The notes under the pieces: generated by a model
The model's database searches: none
The model's input: only the letters and a program-made list of their open reading frames with translations
Told to the model about the DNA's origin: nothing
Shown here: one piece after another, positions 47,865-60,200 of the stretch
Layout of the letters: each line of letters opens with the position of its first letter
Numbering within the stretch: the stretch's first letter is position 1
Source: Misgurnus anguillicaudatus
Lineage: Eukaryota > Chordata > Actinopteri > Cypriniformes > Cobitidae
Reading direction: 5' to 3'
Assembly (NCBI RefSeq): GCF_027580225.2
Contig: NW_027395283.1
Location: 7,258,501 to 7,322,500 of the forward strand
Length of the DNA: 64,000 bases
Program-made: the position numbers and the translations under genes

Positions 47865-48298
47865 ATGATGAACCTGGAACATCACGGGGCATATGATGAC
47901 CCTGGATCGCCACGTGCATATGATGACCCTGGATCGTCATGGGCATATGATGACCCTAAATCATCACGGGCATATGTTGACCCTGGATCATCACGGGCAT
48001 ATGATGACCCTGGATCAACACGTGCATATGATGACCCTGGATCGTCATGGGCATATGATGACCCTAAATCATCACGGGCATATGTTGACCCTGGATCATC
48101 ACGGGCATATGATGACCCTGGATCAACACGTGCATATGATGACCCTGGATCAACACGTCCATATGATGACCCTGGATCATCACACGCACATGATGACCCT
48201 GGATCATCACACGCATATGATGACCCTGGATCATCACGGGCATATGATGTCCCTGGATCATCACGGGCATATGACGACCCTGGATCAACACAAGACAT
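47865..48298. repeat. 27-bp satellite in the right arm
   Basis: About 16 copies of the same unit as in the left arm, in inverse orientation; a few more lie at 47728-47770. Yields spurious repeat ORFs in several frames. Confidence 0.95.
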
Positions 48299-48654
48299 TA
48301 CATTTTTATTGAAATTACCAATGCTTGGTCCAAATCTATCCGCAAAGTATGTAAAAAGTATCCTTTATGAAAATTAACAATGGTTTTATTGTGGTAAAAG
48401 TGTAGTAACCATGTTTTTTTTGGTGTATTGATTACTATCAACCTAACGCACGGATTAAATATGGTTTATGAAAACAATGCTTGTCTAAACCATGGTTGTT
48501 CTGTGGTTACCATGGTTTTACTACAATAACCACGTCTTTTTAAAACCATGGTTAATTTTCGTAAGGGATCTGGTACATAAACAGATGAATATATGTAATA
48601 AAGATATGATTACGCGATAGTGATGCACATCTCGGCCTGGAAGGCTAAACGATT

Positions 48655-48825
48655 AGGTTCGGTTACCAATTTGCATAATAAACGTGCGGTTTAGCGATCG
48701 TTCGGTTACCAATTTGCATAATAAACGTGCGGTTTAGCGATTGTTCGGTTACCAATTTGCATAATAAACGTGCGGTTTAGCGGTCCTTAGGTTACCAATT
48801 TGCATAATAAACGTGCTGTTTAGCG
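48655..48825. repeat. 46-bp repeat expanded only in the right arm
   Basis: Four copies of a unit containing ggttaccaatttgcataata and aacgtgcggtttagcg. The left arm has a single copy near 24990-25040. Confidence 0.88.
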
Positions 48826-48974
48826 CGTTAGGAAAAGGTTAATTTGGACGATATATATATAAACAGTCTAGCAAATCGCGTCAGTTAATCATCCATGTAC
48901 AAACGTGAGTCAGTAAATAATAAACTGAGAAAGGACAAATAACATATGGCTTTAGTTTAAAGATGCACACTTAC

Positions 48975-49110
48975 CTGCACAAATCCACAAAATGGATGCG
49001 AACTTTCCGAAGTGACGCATAGGTTGAAAGTGGTAGAAATGGGCGCTCAAATTGGGCGCTCAAATTGAACGAGCTCGCGTGACTGCGTTGATTGGTTGAA
49101 AGTTTTTTTT
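48975..49110 (-). promoter_or_regulatory. Right-arm promoter and 5' leader exon of the Ulp1-like gene
   Basis: Mirror image of the left-arm promoter: CCAAT-like attggttg region near 49090, leader, and strong donor gtgcag|gtaagt at 48975/48974 on the minus strand. It would join to the exon beginning at 47605. Confidence 0.5.
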
Positions 49111-49185
49111 CAAAGCCCCTCCCTTGTTGACCCAGGAACGCGTCGAACTCTGCAAAATCAGGTCGTGCTGCTAAGAGCAGGTGGG

Positions 49186-50040
49186 GGTCCGCTAGCTAAT
49201 GGCGGTGCCCAAGGCGGCTTCAATAAAATATGAAACCCTGCCCCCCTGGCATAACCTTGCGCGCTGTATACGAACCAAGAGAAGAAGAAGTGATGGCGAA
49301 TGCAACAACTTCAAGAGCAAGAGCGGAGTCTTTCTCCTGGTTGTCTTAAGTGGTGGATCTAAGAGCATGTGGCGTATGGTGTTGTCCATTATCGCTTGTT
49401 GCTCACCACAATTGCATAGAAGCAATAGATTTTGCTGTAATAAAGCTAGAAGCCTTAGTAGCTTCTGTAGCATGAACACAATCATGTAGTCCGCCATTAT
49501 TGTTGTTGCTGTTACATGTGACGCTTCCGACACGTGATGTGATGACGTTTTCGCTTCACAAAATATACGGACTGGCTGTACAGACAAAACCGCAAGGGTG
49601 TCGATTTCAGATTTATCCACTTTAGGACCCGGTTTCAAAAAATAGCGGTTTCAGTCTCCCAAAACGCCGGATCCGTGTGGACGAAACGCCAATACGATAA
49701 AAAATGTATACGTATACAGTGATGCGCGTCTCCGTGTGGACAGCCCAAATCTCTTTAATCACTTCCATTCAATTGTTTTATCTTTCCCGAAGTGTGTATG
49801 CGCTCAGACTGCATTTGCAGATCGCGCGTGCCTCAACAAACGGTTTCAGTATGTTGCGCTGGGTGCAGGGAGTGCTCATGGGAGTTGTAGTTTCCGAGTG
49901 TCGCATTTCGCATTGTTTATAATTTCGCATAACTTTTAAGAAAACTACAATTAAAAAATTATATTCAACCTTCCAAAGTGGCTAGTGGGGTAGCAGAAAT
50001 CTACTCTCATTTGGCAGGTTGGCAGGTGTTAATGTCAAGC
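49186..50040. other. Unassigned, possibly transposon-derived sequence
   Basis: Moderately CG-rich with ccgtgtggacgaaacgcc near 49671 and a similar ctccgtgtggacagcc near 49730, suggesting subterminal repeats of an unidentified DNA element. ORFs on both strands lack family features. Confidence 0.35.
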
Positions 50041-50048
50041 CCTGGTTA

Positions 50049-51065
50049 TAGGGTTGCCACCTGTCCCAGTTTTACCGGGATTGTCCTTCTTTTTAGCGCG
50101 CGCACAGCAGAGAGGGAGACCTTGCGTCTGTGTGTGTGTGTGTTTGCCTCATTTAGCGCATGTAAGACATAGAGCATCCAGATTGGCCTGTGTCAGGACA
50201 TCAACCAATCAATTGTCAGTGTGGGGGCGGGCTTTTATCTCTTCTCTCGAACCAAATTAATCAGTCAGTGTGTCTAGAAACAGGAGCGCCATGGCAGAGG
50301 GAGAGTGCCCCAAAAGCGAAAATATAAGACACATTTTACACCAGACTACACAAAAGTGTATCACTGTCTTAAAAGAGTTAAAATCTTGTATGGTGTAGAG
50401 TTTGTAACAGTGACTTCAGCTTTTCCCATGGCGGGTTAAATGATTGTAAAATACATGTTGAGGTGAGTTCCACAAGTTTAATTTCATGTGCCTATTTTTC
50501 AGGCCGGCTAGTTGCTATTTAGACCTGTTTAAAGTTGCAGTGGAATATAAACACATAAACAGTTTACATAAATAGTTTAAGCAGCTTTTATAAATTGTAA
50601 AAGTGATTTACATATTTTAACATAATGTACAAATAATTGGGTAACACTTTACAATAAGATTCATTAGTTAACACATGAACTAATAATAAACTGCACTTAT
50701 AGCATAAAGAATTTTTTTAATCTTTGATAATGTTAATAATACATTTATTTAAATCTTGTAAACATTAGTTAATGCACTGTGAACTAACATGACTAAACCA
50801 TGAACAGCTGTATTTTTATTTACGAACATTGTCAAAGATTAACAAATACAGTAACAAAGTACTGCTCACGGTTAGTTCATGTTAGTTAATACATTAACTA
50901 ATGTTAACAAATAAGAATTGAAAAAAAGTGTTGCCAATAATTGCATAGGCCTATAGAAATATTATGCTATGTGGGAGGGTGGGGGTGTAGGGGGCTTGTG
51001 AGCAAACCAATTGGCCTGGTCATAGATATGTCCAGGTTTTTTATCAGACATGGGTGGCAACCCTA
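50049..51065 (+). mobile_element. hAT element with relic of transposase N-terminus
   Basis: 1017 bp flanked by cctggtta (50041-50048, 51066-51073). Ends tagggttgccac and inverse. From ATG 50291 the reading gives MAEGECPKS and, after frameshifts, CRVCNSDFSFSHGGLNDCKI, a BED-type zinc finger as at the start of ZBED-like hAT transposases. The rest of the transposase is missing. Contains a nested hAT MITE. Confidence 0.88.
50640..50935. mobile_element. hAT-type MITE nested in the hAT element
   Basis: 296 bp with ends ggtaacactttacaat and inverted ggcaacactttttttc, flanked by aataattg (50632-50639, 50936-50943). Rich in gttaactaatgtt-type inverted motifs, a very common fish MITE type. Confidence 0.85.
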
Positions 51066-51288
51066 CCTGGTTATCATTATTATACAGTACATATTCACAC
51101 AAAGAGACACATCTGTGCAAGGCAAGCACTCAGTTTTTGTATTAACAGTGCCAATAAAAAGATCATTATGTGCTTTTTAATAACAAATGAATTTTATAAA
51201 TATGCATATACTACTGATGAACTCATTTAGACCTACTTGTTTTGAACATCAGTTCAGAGGATTAACTGTAATCTGTTGTGTGTTATAG
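51066..51288. other. Sequence upstream of the first recognised NLR exon
   Basis: No ATG-containing exon with a donor recognised. The start of the NLR gene is therefore unresolved. Confidence 0.45.
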
Positions 51289-54200
51289 TTCAGATCATCA
51301 GAAGAGATCAGATTCAGAGTTCAGTTGTGTGTCTATGAAGAGTGATCAGTCGATGCCTCTCCCAATAACATTTAAGAGTGAAGAAACACAGCCTGCACAC
51401 AGGTATACAATATCTTTGAAAAATATAATTGTAGTTTAACAGTTTTTTTAACAATCATGTATTTTGTCAAAGAGATGAGAAATTATTCTTCATTATCAGA
51501 CATATTCATGCAAAGAGACACATAAAATTTACAGTTTTTGTATTAAAATCTCTCCACTTGCTGTAATTGTTTACATTGAAATGTATAAATATGCTGCGTG
51601 TGCGTTCACTTTAGATTCAAGTAGATTTGATTGGCTGTCATTGGTTTATCGTTCATCGGTTAGAAAAAAATCGCTCCAAGTGATCACAACGATACTTTTA
51701 CTTGTATCTTTATCGTTATAGTTGTGGTGTGAACTCCACTATTCTCTTTAAAATCAAAGGAGTTTTAAAACTATATTTTTTATACTTATAGTTATAATGG
51801 GAACCGCCCTTTAAGTGATTCTTCATTTTCATTCTTGCCATCCAGACGAATCATAACAGAACCCGACTGTAAGGGGAGAAAGATTGAACAATCTGAGAAT
51901 CAACTACAAGACTTCACTGAAAAAATTAGTCCTCATTTCAGGTGAATAATAGGATTTTAATTTATTTTTAGAGACATAAAAAGGTTGATCACATGATACT
52001 TAAAAATTAAAACATTTTCCATCCATATTTATATGTCCCGTGTTTTGTGATGCAAAATCAACATTTTTGCTCTATACTTTTTAACTGAAACTTGTTCTTA
52101 TCTAATATATTACTTTTAATTTACAGCCATGACTCTGATCTTACTGAAGTCCTGAACACATTCAGATCAAATCTGAGGAAGAAGTTTGAGTGTTTGTATG
52201 AGGTAACATCAAATAAGAGAAACCCAACACTACTGAATGAGATCTACACAGAGCTCTACATCACAGAGAGTGAAAGTGGAGAGATCAGTTATGAACATGA
52301 GGTGAGACAGATTGAGACACAATCCAGAAGAACAACAACAGAGGAGACACCAATCAAATGTAATGACATCTTTAAACCTTTACCTGAACAAGACAAACAC
52401 ATCAGAAGTGTGCTGACAAAGGGAGTCGCTGGCATTGGAAAAACAGTCTCTGTACAGAAGTTCATTCTGGACTGGGCTGAAGAGAAAGAGAATCAGGACG
52501 TCCACCTCATATTTCCACTTCCTTTCAGAGAGATCAATTTGATGAAGAACAAAACACTCAGTCTTTTAGATCTTCTTCATCTTTTCTTCCCACAAACAAA
52601 AGAAATGGAAATCTTCAGTGATGAATATAAAGTGTTGTTCATCTTTGATGGTTTGGATGAGTGTCGTCTGTCTCTGGATTTTCACAGCAGTGTGAGGTTG
52701 TGTGATGTAAGTGAATCAACCTCAGTGGACGTGATGCTGACAAACCTCATCAAGGGGAATCTGTTTCCCTCTTCTCTCATCTGGATCACCTCCAGACCAG
52801 CAGCAGCTGATCTCATCCCCTCTGAGTGTGTTGATCGAGTCACAGAGGTACGAGGCTTCACTGATCCACAGAAGGAGGAATACTTCAGGAAGAGAATCAG
52901 TGATGAGAGTCTGTCTGATCAAATCATCTCACACCTGAAGTCATCCAGGAGTCTCTACATCATGTGTCACGTCCCAGTCTTCTGCTGGATTTCAGTCACT
53001 GTTCTAGAGAGAATGTTGAGTGAAGCAGAGAGAAGAGAGATCCCCAAGACTCTCACTCAAATGTACACACACTTCCTGATCATTCAGACAAACATCAAAC
53101 ATCAGAAGGACTATGAGAAGAAAGATGAAGACATGATCTTCAAACTGGGGAAACTGGCTTTTGAGCAGCTTGTGAAAGGCAATCTGATCTTCTATGATGA
53201 AGACCTGAGAGAGTGTGACATTGATGTAGCAGAAGCATCAGTGTACTCAGGATTGTGTACTCAGATCTTCAGAGAGGAGTTTGGTTTGTATCAGGGGAAA
53301 GTTTACTGCTTTGTTCATCTCAGCATCCAGGAACATCTAGCAGCTCTTTATGCTCACCTTTCCTTCACAAACAACTACAGAAATGTGTTCAAACCAGGTC
53401 AGTTTTCTATAACTTTAAAACAGCCTTCATTATCTGAGTTACATCAGCGAGCTGTAGATGAATCTTTACAGAGTAAGAATGGACATCTGGATCTTTTTCT
53501 GCGTTTTCTTCTGGGTCTTTCACGGGAGTCCAATCAGATTCTCTTACAGGATCTACTGACACAGATGAGAAGATGCTCCTACAAGAAAGAGGAAACTGTT
53601 GAGTACATTAAACAGAAGATGAATGAGAATCTGTCTCCAGAGAAATCCATCAATCTGATTCACTGTCTGAATGAACTGGGTGATGATTCACTGCTGCAGG
53701 AGATTCAAGATTATGTGAGATCTTCATCAGTAGGAAAGACCAAACTCTCCTCTTCACAGTGGGCAGCTTTAGTTTTTGTGTTGTTGACGTCTGAGCAGCA
53801 TTTGAATGAACTTAAACTAAAACCATTTATTGGAGATAAAAATACAGCAGATGAAGTTCTTGTGAGACTGCAGCTTGTGATTAAAGAAACCAAAAAACTT
53901 CAGTAAGTAAAACTAACAACAATCACATGACTGTTTACATATTAAAGCAACACTATGTAGTTTTCCATGTTAGATTGGCTTACGGCTCCCACATGAGGTT
54001 GAAAAGCGCAACAGCGCAATTGTGTTGCTTTAATACAATTAATTTAAGTATTTTAGGATTTTATTTTGAACTCTTACTTTGGAAGAATCTTTTCTAACAA
54101 AAGTCATTTTCTTAATGTTGTACATAAATCAGCAGTCAATCTGAAAAAAGTTCCCAACATTCTGCCAATATAAAAAGTGTCCAGTTTTCTTGACGTTCTA

Positions 54201-57200
54201 AGAACGTTTCTGTTTTGTCTGAACGTTAGATGAATGTTACATTCTACCATTTTCAAACTTTATGACAATTTCATGTTTTAATTTTCACACAATGTTTAAA
54301 ACAACAACTTATCTACCAACTGCTACAGAATTACACTAACTTTACATTACCATAACAAATGTGTTTTATATACACAACCAGGGAAGAACTAGCAAACAAA
54401 AAGTCAAGGGTCAAGAGTCCAACTAAAACAAACACTAATAAACACCATGATGACTTTAAATGAAACAAATCAGCAACATCTAAACCTAATAAGTGAATTG
54501 TGTTTTCTACAGCAATATTTTTACAGAACATTCAGAAATAATGTTTTATGGGGTGGTTTCACAGATAGGGATTAGCTTAAACCAGGACTAGGCCTTAGTT
54601 TATTTATGAAATATAAATTGTTTTAACAAACACACCTTACTAAAAACATTACTTGTGTGCATTTTAAGGCAAAACAAATGGCATTGATGTATTTTAAAAT
54701 ATGTCAGTGCAAGTTGTTTTCAGTTTGGACAGCTATTACATTTACTTTATTACACGGCTCTCTGGAATGCTTGATTCTGATTGGTCAGTTGAGACATTTG
54801 CAGGTTTGTTCTTTTCAAATAATAACCGCTCCAAAGTAATAACGCATAGCCGGGACTACTTGTACGAGTAAAATCGCTCTGCGCCAATAAAGATCAATAA
54901 AGATTACTGTTTGGTGCCATCTTGTGACAAACACTCGACAACCACGACAAGACACAGACAGCTTACTGAGACTGAACTTGACAAAATAGAGCATGACAGC
55001 AACGAAGCCAACACACAAAAAAATACAGAATGGGGATTAAAACTTCTCAAAGAAAGACTGGCTAAAAGAGGAAAAAATGGAGACAGACAAGTATGAAGCA
55101 GAGGATCTTAATAAGGTATTACGATCATTTTATGCATCTGTGCAAAGTTTCGCGGAAGGATAAAAATGTTAATTTAAAACAAATATGCCAATAAAATGTT
55201 TCAAATTCATATTCATGTCCAGTTTTTTTCTTATGTGGCAAGTAGCCGTGTAATAAGCGGGATAATGTAGAGGCAGCCGGTAGTTATCGGGAAATAAGCC
55301 CCTTCAGTGTGATACAAGACCCTCCGCTTCGCGTTGTCCTGATCACACTGTCGGGGCTTATTTCCCGATAACTACCGGCTGCCTCTACATTATCCCTTAC
55401 TTAGTCTAGGACTAGTCTAATCCCTGTCTGGGAAACCACCCCTATACATTTTAAAATAATAAAATGCAATGTTTCTCTATCATATGGCTGGACGATATGG
55501 CCAAAATTTTTATCGCTGTATACTTCTTCATTTCGGTCGGTACGGTATAAATACGATAACGGTATGCATATTAAAAAAGCCTCAGGAAAAACTGCCAAGA
55601 ATGCCTGCAATGGATGTCTGAACCAAAAACAAATCTCTGAAATAAATTGGGCCACCGGGTGGTGTTTCTGTTTTGATATATTATGGATTTATTCAGTCAT
55701 AGTATTGACTTTCATAGTTCCATCTGTGTTAGTCTATAGTTTTGTTCAATTAGCTATTATAGTAATATGTGGAGAAAATATAAGTCAACGTGACCCTAAA
55801 ATTATTGTAGTATTTAATGTTACATACTGTAAGAAAAATAAAAATTACTGATCTACTTGTAATTGCTTAGCAAGCTAGATAGTGAAAAATTATACATTTA
55901 TTTCATGATCTAATCTAATATTTTTTATACAAAGATGACGGTGTTGACATGTTATGGTTGTCACAGTAGCAGTGTCCAAAAATATGAAGAAGTTTAAGAA
56001 AAAATATCAAACATAGAGGAGCTTGAGTGATCTTGAAGCATGTAGTAGAGCTGAAGGTTTGAAAATGGGGTCCTCAGGAATGCAGTTGACTCTGTAGTTG
56101 TCTGATTTTATTGCTTTTTATAAATATCTGACGGTGGTGACGAATATGTGGGACACATTTTAAGCAATGACAAAATAATAGTAAATATTGTTCAAAACTC
56201 ACTGTTTGTTGTTTTTAATACATATTACAATGTACTCTTTCATGTGGTAAATATATTATTCAATTCAATTATTACTTTTGGCTTTTTTAATCAAGTTGAA
56301 ATGATTATCTCTTAACCGAGGACAGCTGATTTTGTAGGCAATGGGCCAGCATATAATCATTAAATTAATAAAAATAAACCTATAAAAGAACCTTACATAT
56401 GTGCAAAGGACCCCCTGATTATAACATTGATTCTTTTTCTTCATGAAAATGTTATTAATTTCCAACAGAATTAGCACTTTTCTTAGTGGGACATGTTTTT
56501 GCCAAAGTTTCAAGAATCAGTGATTTGATACTAGACATTTAATTATATTATACATATAACTCATAACCAGATGACACAGCAGCATACATACTTGTATCTT
56601 TTCTCCTCATCTTTATTCTTTTCTAACCTTGGCACTTTGTGGCTTAAGCCTATTTTCTCTCACCAGTAATTCAGTTTGTGTTTATTACATCTCCTGTTCT
56701 CCCTCTCTATATGATGTCGTCATTGGAAGCTGTGACTTGATGCAAACTAACCCCACACCTCCTTCTCATACTTCTGAGTGACTGACAGCTCTTCTCTGAG
56801 CAAACACTCCAAAGTCCCGAATAGATTAATTGATCGCATGGTGGTGTCAATGATATGATTTGGTGCGAGGTACAGATGAGCGAATTTAAATCCGCAATCT
56901 CTGGGACGACAAGCAAATAGATTGCGGATTTAAATTCGCTCATCTGTACCTCGCGCCAAATCATATCATATCGGGCTCATGGTTGCTTAAAGGACAAGTT
57001 TGGTATTTTACACTTAAAGCCCTGTTTTCAGGTTGTTTATGATGAAATAGAACTGTTTTGACTGAAATTTGGACATATGATGCTGGCCCGAGAATTTTCG
57101 GGTGTTTGTTGTATCACCTCCCACCTCTACAATGGCTGCATAGGTGCACTTAAAGAATCCTTCCTAAAATGCATTAAACTTTCGTTTACAAAGACGTGAA

Positions 57201-60200
57201 ACTCAGCGAGTGGTCAGGGGTGTTCACTGATATGCTCACACAAAAATCGCTGCAAAAGATGCTTTCCAACAGCTGTTTTATCGTAGTTATTGTCCAACTC
57301 CATTGACTTGTATTAGATGTGCTGTGAGGTATTACTCCGCCGCCGGAAACGTTTCTATTCTTGCAATTGGCAAAGGTGGATTATCGCCACCAACTGGGCT
57401 GGAGTGTCTATTATTCAAGCTTTCAGCAGAAGAATATACGGGTGTGAGGCGTTTGAAAAAATAGGTCCACAAGTTTACAACGAATGCTAAAACAGCTGTT
57501 GGAAAGCATCTTTTGCAGTGATTTATGTGTGAGCATATCAATGAACACCCCTGACCACTCGCTGAGTTTCACGTCTTTGTAAACGAAAGTTTAATGCATT
57601 TTAGGAAGGATTGTTCCAGTGCACTTATACAGCCATTGTAGAGGTGGGGGGTAATACAATAAACACACGAAAGTTTTCGGGCCAGCATCATATGTCAAAA
57701 TTTCTGTCAAAACCGTCCTATTCATCATAAACAATCTGAAAACAGGCCTTTAAGTGTAAAATACCCAACTTGTCCTTTAACTACAAGACACCACACGTTT
57801 AAGAGGGAAGTAGCCCCTTGACCTGTGTTTAACATGCGTTTTTACATGTGACATGTGAACGGCCACAGGACGCTGTAATGTATCAAAATATCGGAAATGT
57901 GTTAAGAAACCATATCACTGTTATCGAAAAATTTTATACTGCGAGATATATTGATATTGAATTATTGTCCAGCTCTACTCTATCATCTACATAACAAGCA
58001 AATAAGTCTATAAAACAGTTGTTGTTTTAAACATTGTGTGAACATTAAAACATGACATTGACATAACGTTTGAAAATGGTAGAATCTAACATTCATCTAA
58101 CGTTCAGACAACCCAGAAACGTTCTTAGAACATCAAGAAAACGGAACACTTTTTACGTTGGCAGAACGTTTTCGGGAACTTTCAGGGAACGTTCTTAGAA
58201 CTTTTCTCTGTTAGCTGAGAGTCAGACAACATCTTGTCCATTATGAACACAAACACTTAAGGAAATAAGATCAAGTATTCAGTGTGAGTCATGAACTCAA
58301 TACAGATTTATGAAGAAATGTTCATGTGGTTTAGGACATCTAACACTAATAGTCAGCTGTGTGATGGATTTATTTGACATTTAAACACACAGTGTCTCAG
58401 TTACTGAGGGATTGAAAGAGGAACATTACATGAAGAGATGGAGGTTTCAGATTTGTGTTTGTAGTTTTGGATAATTCAAGTTCAAGTTCATTTTATTTAT
58501 ATATAGGGCTGGGCGATATGGCAAAAATGTGATCTCGAAAAAAAAATCCATATTGGCCGATAACGATATACGATTTCGATATAAGATGCTAATGCTTCCA
58601 GCTTTAAAAGAGTATGCCAACATGACTGAAGCCACAAAAATAAGAGGGTTCATTAAATAAATTTTTAATCTGCTCGTCTGTTTTTTTAGATAGCCAAACC
58701 ACTTCCATATAACAGAATTTGTGCTACCTTTTTTGTCCACAATTTCATCATCTTTGGATAATTATGTATTACATATAGGCCGCTGTATTTTGGCTGTCAC
58801 TACAACATTGCTACTGACAAGCAACCAAATCTTTAATTTTTCCACTTAATCATAAGACTATTATATTCATCTTGTTTTACTTTTCAAGCATCTGTATTAA
58901 ATGTAAATATATTAGTTATGAAATTGTCTGTCAACGTGATTTAACAATAGCAATAAATACAAATAATACACTGCACAGTCCTCACTGTATGAATTAACCG
59001 TGCAGCTGCGAAATTTATTCAGTTAATACTAATAGTAGTGAGGAGTTTTCATTTTTTTGTGTGTAATGGACATTTCTGACACAGAAAGCAGCAGGCTACT
59101 GTCACTTTAAGACCCAAGACAGCTTTAAGACTGCACTGTTTCAATATAGGCTATTGATAAACATACAGCTGTTTATATTCACTTAAACTAGAAAGAAAAC
59201 ATTGTTTAGTGATCACCCATGTGCCCTCGTATCAGAGGAGCAACATATATGAGCTATACACGCTGGTAAACAGATGTCAAGCGCGTCGCATTGTGGAAAC
59301 GTATAGTCACACACTCGCGTGCACACCAAAGCTTTTACGCCCGCGGCCGGGCGCATGTTTTCAATTGATTTCAATGGAAACTCAGCGTTTTTCAAATTAT
59401 GGTAACTAGCGGGTTTTTTCAGCGCTGAGCGCCAAGAGTTCAAAAATATTCAACTTTGAGTGAAAAACTCCGCTCGTCAATGTCAGTTGTCACACGGCCA
59501 TCCAAATACAGTGGAGAAGGGGCGGGACATTACCACAACAACCAGCCGGCTCACAGCTGAAGTATCAGCGCTACCAAAGCGCTTGGTTGAAAAACAGCTG
59601 ACATTCGGTGTCCTCAAGGCGTTTTCAGCCGCGTTTAAAAGTTTTGGTGTGTCCAGCCTCATAATGCAACCTGCTTGTGCTTTAATAAGGCGCTTGTCAT
59701 TGTTTGCGATCCATGACGAGAAACGCATTACACAAAAGTACTGATCAATCCATATCGAGTAAAAATGTCCGGAGCTTATCATCGTTATCGTTTTAAATTT
59801 TATCGCGATTCGATGTGATATCGTTTATCGGCACAGCCCTATTTATATAGCACGTTTAAACATGGCCGCAGGCCAACCAAAGTGCTGTACAGGTAAATAA
59901 CAAAAGAAATAAATACACAATAAGCTCTAAAAAAGTTAAGAGAAGGAAGCATAAAAACTATTAAGAAGAAAACCATCATACAATTAAAAACAACAAACGT
60001 TACTCATCAAATTAATCAAAGGCAGCATGAAACAGATGTGTTTTGAGAGAGGATTGAAAAACAGACAGAGAAGGCGCTGATCTAATATGAAGTGGAAGCC
60101 AGTTCCATAAGGTCGGGCCTGCCACTTCAAAAGCACGATTTCCTCTAGATTTTAACCAAGAGCATGGAATTTTGAGAAGGAGTTTGGATTCAGATCTAAG

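Larger units (their letters stand above)
24652..49168. mobile_element. 24.5-kb two-gene Mutator-like (MULE) transposon with long inverted arms
   Basis: Left arm 24652-25975 and right arm 47728-49168 are inverted copies, beginning gcacgacctgattttgcaga. Between them lie a MULE/SWIM transposase gene running right from the left arm and a Ulp1/C48-type gene running left from the right arm. The two stop codons are about 830 bp apart. This mirrors maize MuDR, where each arm drives one gene. Both genes appear intact when spliced. No 9-bp (or 8-bp) target duplication is evident next to the arm ends, so one flank may be rearranged or the true end slightly displaced. The interior grew through nested insertions (TTAA copy 3, foldback, Harbinger-like and others). 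Zisupton elements also pair zinc fingers with Ulp1 but as one gene; this transposase is MULE-type. Confidence 0.85.
47728..49168 (-). repeat. Right long terminal inverted arm of the MULE
   Basis: Inverse of 24652-25975. It differs in having fewer satellite units, a MITE fragment at 47774-47846, an expanded 46-bp repeat (48655-48825) and a short duplication gggcgctcaaatt near 49045. Confidence 0.9.
55483..57977. mobile_element. Non-autonomous hAT element with 8-bp duplication
   Basis: 2495 bp, flanked by ctctatca (55475-55482, 57978-57985). Ends tatggctggacgatatgg and, inverted, tagagctggacaataatt. Contains the hairpin 56853-56967 and the TTAA foldback 56991-57776. No transposase. Confidence 0.85.
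54143..58186. mobile_element. Element with arms of about 190 bp, carrying nested insertions, in the NLR intron
   Basis: Left arm (54143-54345) with ttcccaacattctgccaata and right arm (58000-58186) with ttggcagaacgttttcggga are inverted relatives; both contain ttctaagaacg and caatgtttaaaac motifs. Inside sit the elements 54550-55442 and 55483-57977. No transposase left. Confidence 0.65.

Noticed and set aside
47865..48377. Repetitive ORFs (AYDDPGSS-type) in the right arm
   Set aside because: Same satellite artefact as in the left arm.
24652..49168. Assignment as a Zisupton element
   Set aside because: Zisupton is a single multi-exon gene with short subterminal repeats; here the transposase is MULE-type, the Ulp1 gene is separate and convergent, and the arms are over 1 kb.
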